DNA of 64,000 bases from Diphasiastrum complanatum (lineage: Eukaryota > Streptophyta > Lycopodiopsida > Lycopodiales > Lycopodiaceae): positions 33,923,174 to 33,987,173 of the forward strand of contig CM055110.1 of assembly GCA_029204225.1 (NCBI GenBank). Direction: 5' to 3'. Shown one piece after another: positions 1-11,480 of this stretch (its first letter is position 1; the number at the start of each line of letters is the position of its first letter). A model generated the notes under the pieces. It saw only the letters and a program-made list of their open reading frames with translations, made no database searches and had not been told where the DNA came from. The position numbers were made by a program, and so were the translations under genes.

Positions 1-2
1 CA

Positions 3-1322
3 GATGCACTAAAAGCTTTGGTGGCAACCAGGCAGCGTGCTAAAGACACGGACACAAGAGGGCGCTGGGGGAGCAAAAGCAGGAGATCTAGACGAGGTGA
101 GAGCGAGCCTTCATCACTAGACGAGGAATCCGAATCAGATGGGGAGGATTCTGGATCAGTAGACGAAGAAAGAGAAAGTAATGATGCAGACAACAATCTT
201 ATCAAAAGCATCACCATCAGACGATCCAAATTGTTGAAGTGGTTCATGGAGCCCTTCTTCGAAGACGTAATTCGAGGTTGCTTTGTGCGGATTGGCATAG
301 GCCGCACTTCCAGCTCTGGCCTAAACATCTATAGATTGTGCTTTGTTAAGAATGTTGATGCAAAGAGGCCGGACAAAGTTTACAAATTCGAAAACAAAAT
401 GACCTACAAGTACCTGAATTGCACCTGGGGTGATGATTGCACAGCTGCTAGATGGCAAATGGCAAGAGTTTCTGATCAGGCACCCACAGATGAAGATATT
501 AAGGCATGGAAACGTGCTTGCTCAGGGCGCGGGATTACCACGGCTGAAATTTTAGAGAAGCAAAAGGCGCTGTTGAAAGTCAACAGTTTTGTGTATTCAG
601 CAGCTACTGTGAAACAGATGCTTCAAGAAAAGAAGCAGGCAGCTGCACGACCTTCAAACATTGCTCTTGAGAAGGACCGGTTGTTGAAACAGTTGGCACT
701 AGCAGAAAGCAAGGGAGCGTATGGAGAGTTGGGGAAGCTGAAAGACAAGCTCAAAGAGCTGGAAGCATATTCTTTGCAGCTTTTATCAAAAAACACCAAG
801 GCACAACAGATCGAAATGATGAACAGGAGGAATAGGATTGAGAATTTGAAGAATGCCTCAGAGCTGAAACCTATCAATCCCCATGCAAAGGCTGGGGAAG
901 CAGGATATGACCCATTTTCAAGGCGTTGGACAAGGTCTCAAAATTACTACAAATTAGATTCTTCCCATGCAGCAGCAGTGAAAATTGGGGATGAAGGAAA
1001 GGCTGACAAACAGAAAGCTGCAGAAGTACTAGTGGATGCTGCTAATTCACAAACTGGAGATCAGGATAGTTCCAAGCTGGTTAACATGCAGACCACCGTG
1101 GAAAAGAGTTCAAAAATCTACAATCTGCATGACTTTAAGTTGCCCATGTCCTTAGATATGATAGAACAGCTTGGGGGTGCTCAAGGGGCTCCTCTTGCCT
1201 TTATGGAGCGCAAGCGAAAGCTGGAAGCAAGCTACGGTGTTCGTGTTGAGGACAACGATGATCGTAGACATTGCTTAACAATCACAGTAGATGACTATAA
1301 GAGAAGGAGAGGGCTACTGTAA
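3..1322 (+). CDS. VIP5: RTF1/VIP5-like Plus3-domain protein, 3' part
   Basis: Recognised as the RTF1 (plant VIP5) subunit of the Paf1 complex, a nuclear factor that travels with RNA polymerase II and supports histone modification during elongation. The frame is open at the left edge, so the N-terminus lies outside; about 440 residues are visible. Counting from the TTG at 18, an acidic Ser/Glu/Asp stretch (residues 29-58) precedes the Plus3 domain (about 64-168), which shows FEDVIRGCFVRIGIG and YRLCFVKNV; this domain binds phosphorylated SPT5 in the family. A charged coiled-coil region (about 200-275) follows, then a conserved C-terminus with PLAFMERKRKLE and DDYKRRRGLL. No stop or intron interrupts it, and it ends in TAA. 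A single-exon 3' part is all that can be claimed. The gene looks functional; a decayed inverted copy lies at 56.4-57.4 kb. Confidence 0.88.
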   Translation, partial: DALKALVATRQRAKDTDTRGRWGSKSRRSRRGESEPSSLDEESESDGEDSGSVDEERESNDADNNLIKSITIRRSKLLKWFMEPFFEDVIRGCFVRIGIGRTSSSGLNIYRLCFVKNVDAKRPDKVYKFENKMTYKYLNCTWGDDCTAARWQMARVSDQAPTDEDIKAWKRACSGRGITTAEILEKQKALLKVNSFVYSAATVKQMLQEKKQAAARPSNIALEKDRLLKQLALAESKGAYGELGKLKDKLKELEAYSLQLLSKNTKAQQIEMMNRRNRIENLKNASELKPINPHAKAGEAGYDPFSRRWTRSQNYYKLDSSHAAAVKIGDEGKADKQKAAEVLVDAANSQTGDQDSSKLVNMQTTVEKSSKIYNLHDFKLPMSLDMIEQLGGAQGAPLAFMERKRKLEASYGVRVEDNDDRRHCLTITVDDYKRRRGLL

Positions 1323-1570
1323 TATTCTATTTTTCTTAGCTTTCAGCTCAGAGGAGGTTGCATCTTAAGACATATCATGACCATGTTCCTGTTATAATAC
1401 ATGATCCTTTCTTCCCTCTTGGGTCATATGTGCAGTGAGCATAGAATATGTGCCAGAATGATAGAAAGCCTGAGAAAAAGTGGAGTCAGCAATAGTGAAT
1501 GAATTAGAAATTGCAGTCAAAATAATCAGCACAGCATCAACATTAGCAAAACAAAAACATTGGGCATACC
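1323..1570 (+). other. 3' UTR/flank of RTF1, shared with the pseudogene copy
   Basis: Non-coding sequence after the RTF1 stop. Its minus-strand counterpart at about 56393-56650 matches it over much of its length (for example TTAGCTTTCAGCT, ACATGATCCTTTCTTC, ATCAGCACAGCAT), so the duplication carried sequence beyond the stop codon. Confidence 0.6.
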
Positions 1571-2420
1571 ACAAAGGCCTTGGCATTATTGTGGTGTTTT
1601 CAGATTTGTAAATGTTTGAAATGAGAAATTACCATTAAGTTAGAATGGATGAAAAGATTGAAGCTTGCTCTGCGATGTCAGTCGCCCCTTTAAGTCCACT
1701 ATGCCTGAAAAAAAAATACGCTTCTCTGAAGGCTCTACAGCTGACATATCTTTGCGATCCAAGGCTGATTGAATTTCAAACCTATTAGCTGAGTGAGATT
1801 TCGCTTATAAGGGCACGAGTGCGTTTGATAGGCTAACCAGGAGGTATGGAAAAATAGATTACAGACTGTGCAAGAGCAGAGCCTGAAGGTTTAGAGATTT
1901 GAACGTGTAGCAGCTGTTATTCATAGAAAAAAACGAGAAAAATGATGTTGTGACACGGCGTCTACAAATTGTAAACGCTCACATCCATGCCTTCCTTTGG
2001 ATATGCAAATCCAATGTTGGATCGTTTGGTAGTTCTGGCAACTTGCCACTCTCCTCACATCAATAGCATTGAATGTTCTCATAAAGCTCTTCCAAAATCG
2101 GAGGTAGAATCACTTCCCAGGCATCCTCTTCTGACATCTGCAGCAGGAATTGTGAGCGCATCGTTGAAATGTTTCACTGCAATTTTCGGATCACAGACCT
2201 GCTTCGCAAACAGAATTGTTGATTGTTTTTTTTTTAAAGTTTCTGGAGACCCTAGGGGTAGTGAGCAGTTAGGGTTGTTGTAGGGCGGTGCAAAGGTAGG
2301 GTTAGGGTAAAATTTTTTACTTGGCGAAAACTTCAAAACGAAGGGCCTTACAACCATTATTACAAGTCCGCTATTCACAAATATAGCGAGGTTGTTCGAG
2401 CCACCTTATTAACTGTCCTA
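1571..2420. other. No gene recognised
   Basis: AT-rich sequence with short chance frames on both strands. No domain, RNA gene or repeat was identified. Confidence 0.5.
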
Positions 2421-2777
2421 ATGATCGACTTGCATGAAGATTTGTCCCAAGGAGACACAATACACGAGGATGTGCCGTTCACAGTGCATGGTCACGAAGG
2501 GGACATGGATGACATGATGGATGCATTCTTCACAAATCCACCCGAGGCCACATTGACAAGGGAAGAAGAGATGATGCATGGCTTGGCATCCACTCCTTTG
2601 TACGTGGGTGGACAAATGTCAAAGTTGCGAGCTTGTTTGTTACTTTTGAATTTGCAAACTAAGTACGGATTTAGGGTGCGAGAACTTGACTATATAAAAA
2701 GTTTTAAAACCAAATTGCATTTTAAGTACTTGGGTCCTTTTTACTTTAGGCCCATTAGAGCACTGATCTACCTCTAA
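2421..2777 (+). pseudogene. CACTA (En/Spm) transposase N-terminal fragment
   Basis: A 118-codon frame resembles the N-terminal part of TNP2-type transposases of plant CACTA elements: an acidic DMDDMMDAF stretch and then PLYVGGQMSKLRACLLLLN, which fits the conserved 'PLY-G---SKL-A---LLNLQ-K-G' block of the family. The DDE catalytic domain and the rest of the protein are missing; after about residue 95 the frame runs into unrelated sequence. No CACTA terminal repeats were found. This is a dead fragment. The assignment rests on one motif block. Confidence 0.55.
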
Positions 2778-3278
2778 CTCTCACGCCATAGGCTTACAAG
2801 TACACCTTCTACAAGTGTATGACATTATATTCCTAGTAGATCTAAGTCATTATGCCGACTCGGCCATGCTTTTATTCTCGTTGCTGTAAAATATGGTGGT
2901 GAGGTGCTGGGCTTTGTCTTTGATTATTGGCCAGTCTGTGACTTGTCAACTTCTCTTGCATTAGTGCTCTCGGTAAGTTTGGATTCTAGAGCTTCTTATT
3001 GCTGATTTGTTGATGCTCTTTATTGTAGTTCGGCAGCTCAACTTCATTGCTTGATATCCATTATGCCCTTTTGATAGTCGGAATATGTTAGAAGAATCTT
3101 CACATGAATCTTCTAATAGCCGGCTGGATTCTGGTCGCAGTGGTGCCATGAGCAACAGTGGTGTTGTTGCTCATTATTAATGTTGGAGCTGAATAGGCTA
3201 CTATTTAGAATTTCATTACGAAATCAGAAATTTCTATGATTTTTTTTTCTACTCTCTATCATTGTTGTTTGCCATGAT
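2778..3278. other. No gene recognised
   Basis: AT-rich intergenic sequence with no supported feature. Confidence 0.5.
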
Positions 3279-3637
3279 CTTATGAAGTGATATAGTCGAA
3301 CTGAGTAGAAACCGAGTAAATTCTGTATTTGGAATCTTTAATAAGCCTAGAATGGAATACATTTGTGAAGAGACACCTTACATTTTGAGCATATGTGATG
3401 CTTGCAAAATCTGAAAACTGTTCAAAAAATTCTTACCTGGATGATTGTAGCAGTGGTTTCTTGTGAGGATGCCATGTTTTAGTCCCCTCGAATGCTCCCG
3501 CCTTCCTTAGTCTTAAACCGTTCATAACGTTATTGTCAGCCTTTTTGAAAGCGAAAGTAAGTACTTTACGGAGAGCCTACCATTCACTGCTTATACAAAT
3601 CTGAAGCGAATGGTTTAATGTGCATACCTATACAAAC
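3279..3637 (+). repeat. Duplicated flank, copy 1 (with 17442-17797)
   Basis: This stretch matches 17442-17797 in the same orientation almost base for base (shared GTGATATAGTCGAACTGAG and TTGAAAGCGAAAGTAAGTAC). Here it stops at CAAAC (3633-3637), where the gypsy LTR begins. In the other copy it continues without interruption into the 1.1-kb inverted-repeat arm, so that copy is the empty site of the gypsy insertion. Confidence 0.8.
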
Positions 3638-4160
3638 TATAAGAGAAGCTCCTTAGATCCTGCTTACAAATCCTAAACACAAAAGGATAACACACTGTGG
3701 AGAAACCACCCAACCAAGTAGAAGCATCCAATCAATCTCTAGAAGCCTCACCCCCAAGCCAAGGAACAAGAAGCATGAAATTAGAGTGAGAGCTTGACAA
3801 TGAATCAAGAACCATGATGTGGAGTAGGGCGAGTTTGGTCCTCTTATATAGAGCCTAATGCATCATGGGCACATAGCCATGCATAGCCTTATGTTCCCTA
3901 TACATAGATTCACCTAGAATAGAGTCCTATGCATGGACCAACTATTCATAGAATTGTTATTGATAACTCTACACATGCATACATTGTCTCATTACCTTGT
4001 CTAAACTCCACTTAGTTTGTTCTGGGCCTCACAAGGATATTAGTTACTTTCGAGTCACGTCTAGTATGATGTGGCATAACTAACAGCTCGTTTCACTGGA
4101 GTACCGTGTATCCAAGACTAGGAGTATATTGTGTCCTATGTACTGGTCATGGACATAACA
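3638..4160 (-). repeat. 3' LTR of chromodomain gypsy
   Basis: Read on the minus strand, the LTR starts TGTTATGTCC at 4160 directly after a polypurine tract. It carries a TATA-like CTATATAAGAGG near 3845 and ends TTATA at 3638, probably a decayed CA end. The CAAAC beside it recurs as inverted GTTTG at 14900-14904 beside a second LTR piece, consistent with a 5-bp target duplication. Confidence 0.75.
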
Positions 4161-4178
4161 TTCTTCCCTCCTTAAACC
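4161..4178 (-). other. Polypurine tract of gypsy
   Basis: The minus strand reads GGTTTAAGGAGGGAAGAA immediately before the TGTTATG start of the LTR, the expected plus-strand priming site. Confidence 0.7.
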
Positions 4179-4188
4179 GTTTCTATCC

Positions 4189-5211
4189 TTAGAAACTAAA
4201 ATTCGGGAAATTCTTCTTTATGCTATCAACTCTTTCCCACGAATCATCATCCTCAGTACGACCCTTCCACCGAATTAAGCACTCAGAGATAGAACGATTT
4301 CTCAATTGTTTATCTCTGGTTCTGAGCACTTTCTCAGGTTCCAAAGGTACACTAAGCGGCAAATCTTTCAAATGGGATAAATGCTCATTCGATCCAACTG
4401 TATCACCATCATGTAAACCTAGTTTCAAACGACTTACATGAAACACTGGGTGTGCAGTCGATATTCCTTGAAGATCGAGTTCATACGCCAAAGAACCAAT
4501 TTTACGTACAATCCTGAAAGGTCCACAATAATGGGTAGACAGCTTATAATGCTTTCCTGTACGTAACGTCTTAGAATATTTCAGAATTCTAAGATATACC
4601 CAGTAATCAACTTTAAAATCTCTTGGAGATCTCTTAAGATCGGTATAGTGTTTAGCTCTATCCTGAGCACTCCGGATACTATCCTTAGCCAGTTGGAACA
4701 TTTCTTGCATATCATGCAAAAAATCGACAACCTTCTAGATCTTAACAGACTTCGTCTCAACATTTATTGGAGATCTAGGTTGAAAACCGTACATAAGCAT
4801 AAAAGGACTGTAACCTGTAGCAAAATGTTTTCTACTATTATATGCAAACTCAACCAGTGGGAGATAATCTTCCCAATGAGATTGCCTGTGAGAAACATAC
4901 GTCCTCAATATATCTTTCATAGTTTGATTTGTCCTTTCTGTCTGGCCATCTGATTCAGGATGATTAAAAGAACTTAAACTCAAAGAAGTTTTCAGTTTAT
5001 GGAATAATGCTGACCAAAAGTGACCTGTGAACTTAGGATCTCTATCACTAACAATGTCACTTGGCAGACCATACAACCGAAATAATCTCTCAACAAAGAT
5101 CTAGGCTAAATCAAAAGCCTTTATAGTTGACTTGACTGGTATGAATGCAGCTAACTTAGTTAACCGATCCACTACAACCCAAATAGAATCATTTTGTCGT
5201 TGGGTCTTTGA
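4189..5211 (-). pseudogene. Ty3/gypsy integrase 3' half with chromodomain
   Basis: This is the C-terminal half of a chromovirus-type integrase, which joins element DNA to the chromosome. On the minus strand from 5211, VVVDRLTKLAAF leads into DIVSDRDPKFTG (second catalytic Asp) and NHPESDGQTERTNQT (catalytic Glu). The DNA-binding C-terminal part (YCGPFRIVRKIGSLAYELDL) follows, then a chromodomain-like tail with ECLIRWKGR and DDSWE; such tails guide integration to marked chromatin in this family. The frame has breaks near 5076-5110 and 4719-4735 (in-frame stops). The 5' half of the same integrase lies beyond the copia insertion at 11481-11859. Confidence 0.85.
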
Positions 5212-6063
5212 TGTCAATTTTTAGAGAAAAAGGACAAATATTGATTGTACTATCAATCATTAAGAGTTATTGATTGCTTAATCCAAAGATCTATCAAGTT
5301 CTAAATGTTAGATCTTGATCTAGATGCTTTACACTATGATTTAAGCAAGAGCAATGGATCAAATGATCAAAAACATGGATGAGCGGCCTCACACATTTGG
5401 AGGACAGTACCTGTACAGCCTGTTTATAGAGAGTAAAGTACATTAACATTCAAATGCATTTCATTCATCAAAACTCAAGACAAACGTGAAAATCTCAACA
5501 AAACTAGAATTTGCCAATGTCACATCAACTTGTTATTGATTTGGTTGATCTCTTTATAGATCAAGTACATCCACGAGCTGTGTACTATCCAGCAGGCCTT
5601 CACACGTGCGAAGAGTGCCTAGTCATTCAGATCCACCAATGGGAGTCATATGTGCTCATTTTTCAAAGTTGACTATTCTCTCTGGCTAGAAAACAAAAAA
5701 CTAGTCTTCCACATTTATAGGAATATTTTCTGTAAAATAGGATCTAATGAAATCTTCCTATCTTATCTTCTAGAAGCTTATCCACACGTGTGAATGGTAT
5801 CTTGACATGTGTGAGTAATAACTCATTCACATGGAAGTCCAATCTATTTACAAAAAGTTTGACCAATTTGACCATTTTCAAGATTCTACTCAAAGGTCAA
5901 TTTCACACTAGTGTAGATCAAGCTAAAACTAATCTAACTTAATAAAAATGACTTATGTACATTCTTTCACATGTGGGAATAGACTCCACACGTGTGAGAT
6001 CCTATCAAGCTCAAATAACTTGAGATCTACAAGATACAACAAGTTGGAAGTGATATTTTAACA
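5212..6063 (-). repeat. 3' LTR of nested copia
   Basis: 852 bp, nearly identical to 10629-11480. Many ACACGTGTGA-type motifs occur in it. A diverged relative of this LTR lies at about 38592-39022. Confidence 0.92.
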
Positions 6064-6085
6064 CGCCTCCTCACTTCTAACTTGG
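6064..6085 (-). other. Polypurine tract of nested copia
   Basis: The minus strand reads GAAGTGAGGAGGCG directly before the 3' LTR. Confidence 0.7.
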
Positions 6086-6178
6086 CAAGTCTAATGTACA
6101 CATATCTACAACTCTAAGATCAATTCTTAACTTGAAAAATGAATCTTTAGCCAAAGGTTTGGTTAAGATATCATCTAT

Positions 6179-6964
6179 TCACTCGGATGAAGGCACATGA
6201 TGAAGTTGAACCTCCTTGGATTGCACCTTCTCCCTCACAAAGTGATGAGCTATCTCAATATGCTTTGTTCTAGCATGGAAGATCGGATTGGTAGCAATTT
6301 GTTGAGAAGCGTGATTGTCACAATAGATGCAAGGGACCTCCTCAGCCTTTAGCACTTGAAGCTCCACCAAAAGTCTTCTTAGCCATAGGAGTTCTTTGGT
6401 TGTTGAAGTCAATGCCTTGTACTCGGCTTCACAAGAGAAAAGAGAAATTGTATCTTGCTTTTTGGAAAGCCAAGATATCACTCCTCCACAAAGAAAAGTG
6501 ACAAATGCACTTATGGATCTTCTATCCATCTTATCTCCTGCAAAATCTGAATCCGAAAATGCTCTCAAGTACAAGTTATGTCCTTGATAGAGAATGCCAA
6601 AAAATCTAGTAGAAGAGACATATCTAAGCACTCTCTTGGCACTTTTCCAATGATGCATCAAGGGACCTTGCATATATTGACTTAACTTGCTTACACTATA
6701 ACTAAAATCTGGTCTAATAAATGTCAAATAGATTAAGGAGCCTATTAGCTTCCTAAAGAGTGTGATGTCCTCAAAGGATGCTTCATCACAATCATTAGTA
6801 ACTTTACAAGTTTGCTCCATAGGGCTGTTAATCCCTTTACAATATTTCATGCCAAACCTCTCAAGAATGGAAGTAGCATACTTTGATTGACTTATAAAAG
6901 TAAAATCACTACCTCTAGTAACTTCTATTCCAAGTATGAACTTAAGAAGTCCTAGATCTACCAT
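6179..6964 (-). pseudogene. Copia RNase H region and end of RT
   Basis: About 260 residues. LGLLKFILGIEV and the connection with LIGSLIYLTFIRPDFSYSVS belong to the end of copia RT. RNase H follows with AFSDSDFAGD, CEAEYKAL, YCDNHA and HARTKHIEIAHHFVRE, all canonical for copia. It removes the RNA strand during reverse transcription. It overlaps the preceding RT frame in another register, so a frameshift separates them at about 6960. The catalytic acidic residues are still visible. Confidence 0.9.
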
Positions 6965-7881
6965 CTTGAATTCACAGACAAGAAAACTTTAACATTTCTT
7001 ATGCCTTCACCATCATTTCCTGTCAATATGATATCATCAACATAAAGTACTAAAATGATGATCTTTCCATCATTACATTTGATGTACAAAGAAGGGCCAT
7101 AAGAGCTTATCACAAAGCCAAGAGAGTAGAGAAAGTCATGCAACCTAGAGTACCAAGCTCTAGATGCTTGCTTCAAGCCATATAGGCTCTTCCTTAAGTG
7201 GCAAACCTTGTCCTCCTCACCATCCTTGATGAAGCCCTCAGGTTGCAACATGTATATTTCCTCCTCCAAGTATCCATTCAAAAAAGCATTTGTCACATCC
7301 ATTTGATAGAGATTCCACTTGAATAAAGTAGCAATACAAATGATCAGTCTAATGGTTACAAGTTTTGCTACAGGAGCAAATGTTTCTTCATAATGTATGC
7401 CTTTAGTTTGAAAAAACCCCTTAGCAACCAATCTAGCTTTGTACTTACTTATAGATCCATCTTGATTGTACTTTAATCTATAGATCCACTTACATGCAAG
7501 TGGCTTCTTCCCATATGGAAGGTTTACAAGATTCCAAGTTTGATTATCTATCAGAGCATCAAACTCTACTTGCATTGCATCTCTCCAAACTTGTGATCTA
7601 CTTGCATCTTCATAACATGATGGCTCTTCAATCATTGTGGTTAGAAAAGAGTAAGAGGTAGAACGAGATGTGTCTTCCCTTTGCTTTCCTTTCTCAAAGT
7701 ATGTGAGCCTTGAAGGCTCGGCCTTGTTCCTTGTGGATCTTCTCGGCTCCTTTGGCACTTGATTTTGATCTTCCAAAAGATCATTTTCAAGAGGCTCCTC
7801 CTCGAGTGTTGCAAGATCTTCATCACCTAAGAGGTTAGATGAATTTGGAGACAACTTGTAACTTTGAGATTTATCAAACAA
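6958..7881 (-). pseudogene. Copia reverse transcriptase
   Basis: RT region of about 307 residues. A variable linker rich in Glu and Arg leads to WNLVNLPYGKKPLACKWIY, ARLVAKGFFQ, YEETFAPVAK, the catalytic block MDVTNAFLNGYLEEEIYM, SLYGLKQASRAWY and the active-site box YVDDIILTGND. All hallmark motifs are intact, so this is the best-preserved part of the element. It is cut off from integrase by a TAA just upstream (near 7896, in the usual KKV-VS linker) and from RNase H by a frameshift. Confidence 0.92.
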
Positions 7882-7896
7882 GACATCCTTGCTAAC

Positions 7897-9054
7897 TTAT
7901 ACTTTCTTTGAAATAGGATCAAATATCCTATATCCTTTGCTATTTTCACTATAGCCTACAAATATTCCTTTGAAGGAAGTTGCATCTTCTTTCCTTCTTG
8001 TTTCCAAAGGAATGTGGACATAACATACACATCCAAACACTTTAGAATCTTTTACATTGGACTTATTGCCAAACAAAGCTTGAAATGGTGAGATCCCACC
8101 AATAGCACTACTAGGAAGCCTATTACATAAGTAATCAGCACAAGCTATGGCCTCCCCCCAAAAAGTGATGGGTAGAGATGCATCAAGTCTTAAAGACTTT
8201 GCACATTCACAAAGACTCCTATTTTTCCTCTTGGCCACTCCATTTTGTTGGGGGGTGTACGGACAAGTGAGTTCTCTCTTAATGCCATTGTTCTCACAAA
8301 AGTCTCTCATCTTGTTGGAGATATACTCTCCTCCATTATTGCATCTTAGAACTTTGATGCAAGAACTAAGTTGCTTTTCCACTAGAGACTTAAACTTTAC
8401 AAAAGCTTCATATACAAGGCTTTTCTTAGGCAATAATTCAATCCAAGTGTATCTAGTACAATCATCAATAAAAGTTACATACATTAAAGCTCCTCCATTA
8501 CTTTCATGAGAAAAAGTATGTACATCCGAATGGATAAGATCTAAAGGTGAGGTAGATCTTGTTAAAGATCTCTTGTAGAAAGTCTTGTGTGACTTTGCAA
8601 GGCCACATGCCTCACACACTTTGCCACACTTCTTGAAGGCTTTTGGTAGGTCGAGAGCTAGCTCCTTTGATGCCATGGAATCCATCGATTGAAGATTAGG
8701 ATTGCCCAATCTTTTGTGCCAAAGCTCCACTTGAGTCAACTCCTCCCTAACCAAATTCACACTTTCAATAGCCACATTAGCATCCAACTTGAAAAGCCTT
8801 CCTTGCTTAATGCCACTAGCTATGCACTTATTATTTTTCAAGATGGAACACACTCCATTCTTGAAATGTACATCTAGTCCATTGTCCATTAATTGACCAA
8901 CACTAAGCAAGTTTTTTGTAATGGATGGAACATACAAAACATTATCAAGATCTATCCTTTTAGATGATCCTAAACATAATGGAATAGATCCTATGCCATC
9001 TATCTTGCATTCTTGATCACTAGATGTGTAGATTGATTTCTTAGAATATTGCAA
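7897..9054 (-). pseudogene. Copia integrase with lost catalytic residues
   Basis: About 385 residues. An HHCC zinc region (LWHKRLGNPN ... CEACGLAKSHK) is followed by the core with LIHSDVH (first Asp), FIDDCTRYTW, VLRCNNGGEY and PQQNGVAKRKNR. The family has RSDNGGEY and NGVAERKNR at the last two positions, so the second catalytic Asp is Asn and the catalytic Glu is Lys here. The second zinc His (usually LGHP) is Asn. All three fit G-to-A changes on the coding strand. The conserved FGCVCYVHIP and GIFVGYSENSKGYRIFDP end follows. The enzyme should be dead. Confidence 0.92.
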
Positions 9055-9157
9055 GAAAGTAGATAAGAGAAATAATGCTTGTTGAATGACATGTGGGAAC
9101 TAGCCCCACTATCAATCCACCATGATTCTTGGCTTGATGTTGGTGTAGGTGCTACCA
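9055..9157 (-). pseudogene. Copia protease active-site region
   Basis: The minus strand encodes WWIDSGASSHMSFNKHYF around 9070-9125. The DSGAS box with the catalytic Asp is intact, but the frame is broken on the integrase side near 9054-9070. Confidence 0.8.
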
Positions 9158-10034
9158 TCAAGGATGTGTTGAATCCATCTCTTCCTCCTCCCCTTGTGCA
9201 AGATTGCCTTGATCTTCATTCTCTTGTGCATTCTTCTTCTTATAGCATTTGGAAGCAAAGTGTCCTTTCTTCCCACAAAAGAAACACTTCAACTTTGCTT
9301 TGTTCTTTTGCTTCCCTTTGGAGGTAGATGCTCTATCCTTTGCCTCGGCCTCCTTGCCTTGGATCTTCTTGAAAGGATGAGACTTCTTCTTGCCTTTAGA
9401 TGTAAAGTCTGCTTTCTCATCACCATTATGTAGTGATAAGGACCCCATTCTTGTTTTGAGGTGTAGAATCCTACTCTCCTCGGCCACAAGAACATTATGC
9501 AATTTTTCAATTGATGGAAGTTGGTCTTGAATGGCAAAAGATTGAACTAGATTAGATAACTCATCTCCTAATCCATTCAAGATTACTTGTACTAGTTCAT
9601 TATTTGATCTTCTCTCCTATAGATCCCAATTCTTTGTTCAAGGATTTTATCCTTAGGACATACTCTTGTCCATTTTCTCCACTTCCCCTCATGCTTTGCA
9701 AGATCAAGTTTCTTAGCATAAGCACTCTTGAAGTGTTATTGGATTCTTAAATATTCTTTAGTGAATCCCAAGCCTCTTTTGATGTGGTACAAGAAGCCAT
9801 CTCTTTCAAGAGGTCATTGCTTACATTTAACTTCAAGCACTGTAGGGCTAATCTAACCCTCTTCTTGTATTTTAGTTGTTCTTGGGGAGCTTGAGGCTCT
9901 TCCTCAACTCCTGAGACAATATCAAAGAGATCATGAACCACTAGTAGTGATTCCATTCTTACTTTCCAAATGGAATAGTTTGTGGAAGTTAGTTTCTCAC
10001 TAGATTCTAACATATATCCACCCATGGATGTCAT
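9158..10034 (-). pseudogene. Copia gag
   Basis: The nucleocapsid/capsid frame starts at the ATG at 10034 (MTSMGGYMLESSEKL). STNYSIWKVRMESLL and LKLNVSNDLLKEMASCTTSKEAW match the N-terminal half of copia gag. After a break near 9600-9750, the second half carries the zinc knuckle CFFCGKKGHFASKC (about 9245-9290) and a Lys-rich region. Gag packages the element RNA into particles. The same gag family appears at 48.4-49.6 kb. Confidence 0.88.
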
Positions 10035-10612
10035 TTTGAATGAAAGCCTATGAGACACTCAAAGTTCTCTTGATAAGGTGTGATCTAAGATAGATTTCTA
10101 GCTTTCAAGAAGCTTCTAATCTCGGCCCAATCAATCCTAGTTCAACTTGGATGATGGTATAATAGATCAATTACAAATATCCTAGCAATTCACTCCACAA
10201 AGAAATTGATTCTAGTTCAAATTGGTTTGATATTCCACACACACTTAAGATCTGAACAAATCAGCCTTGAAGATCTGATCTAATGCCTCAAAATGAATTA
10301 CTTCAATGACTCAAATCACTATTTGATCATTAGCATTCAATAGATTGAACCTAGATCTAGACAATGCACTAAAAACCTTGAATTTTGGACTAGTATGCAC
10401 TTTTTTGGATCAAAGAAACTTATGGAAGTTAATTTGAAGGTTGTTCTACGGTTTCACACGTGTTTACAGTACTTCAGCAGCCCACAAATCGATCTCAACC
10501 AAAAACAATGATGTTACTTCTCTCTTTGAACTTGCCCTCTCAATTAGAACTCAAAAACAACAAATTGTCAATGATTTCTCAAGTACTATTAATCATTTAG
10601 ATCACTCTTAGA

Positions 10613-10628
10613 CTTGGCTCTGATATCA
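10613..10628 (-). other. Primer binding site of nested copia
   Basis: The minus strand reads TGATATCAGAGCCAAG directly after the 5' LTR, one change from the TGGTATCAGAGCC complementary to the 3' end of initiator tRNA-Met. Confidence 0.85.
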
Positions 10629-11480
10629 TGTCAATTTTCAAAGAAAAAGGACAAATATTGATTGTACTATCAATCATTAAGATTTATTGATTGCCTAATC
10701 CAAAGATCTATCAAGTTCTAGATGTTAGATCTTGATCTAGATGCTTTACACTATGATTTAAGCAAGAGCAATGGATCAAATGATCAAAAACATGGATGAG
10801 CAGCCTCACACATGTGGAGGACAGTACCTATACGGCCTGCTTACAGAGAGTAAAGTACATTAACATTCAAATGCATTTCATTCATCAAAACTCAAGACAA
10901 ATGTGGAAATCTCAACAAAACTAGAATTTGCCAATGTCACATCAACTTGTTATTGATTTGGTTGATCTCTTTATAGATCAAGTACATCCACGAGCTGTGT
11001 ACTGTCCAACAGGCCTTCACACGTGTGAAGAGTGCCTAGTCATTCAGATCTACCAATGGGAGTCATATGTGCTCATTTTCCAAAGTTGACTATTCTCTCT
11101 GGCTAGAAAACAAAAAACTAGTCTTCCACATTTATAGGAATATTCCCTATAAAATAGGATCTAATGAAATCTTCCTATCTTATCTTCTAGAAGCTTATCC
11201 ACACGTGTGAATGGTATCTTGACATGTGTGAGTAATAACTCATTCACATGGAAGTCCAATCTATTTACAAAAAGTTTGACCAATTCGACCATTTTCAAGA
11301 TTCTACTCAAAGGTCAATTTCACACTAGTGTAGATCAAGCTAAAACCAATCTAACTTAATAAAAATGACATATATACATTCTTTCACACGTGGGAATAGA
11401 CTCCACACGTGTGAGATCCTATCAAGCTCAAATAACTTGAGATCTACAAGATACAACAAGTTGGAAATGATATTTTAACA
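10629..11480 (-). repeat. 5' LTR of nested copia
   Basis: 852 bp with few differences from the partner LTR at 5212-6063, so the insertion is fairly young relative to the gypsy it broke. Confidence 0.92.

Larger units (their letters stand above)
5212..11480 (-). mobile_element. Complete Ty1/copia element nested in the gypsy integrase
   Basis: Minus-strand copia of 6269 bp. Two direct LTRs of exactly 852 bp (5212-6063 and 10629-11480) start TG and end CA. The primer site, polypurine tract, gag, protease, integrase, RT and RNase H are all present in copia order. Flanks at 5207-5211 (TTTGA) and 11481-11485 (TTTGG) fit a 5-bp target duplication with one change. If the element and one flank copy are removed, the gypsy integrase frame reads on through GLPKTQRQND without a break, which proves the nesting. 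Several stops and changed catalytic residues make it non-functional. Confidence 0.93.
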
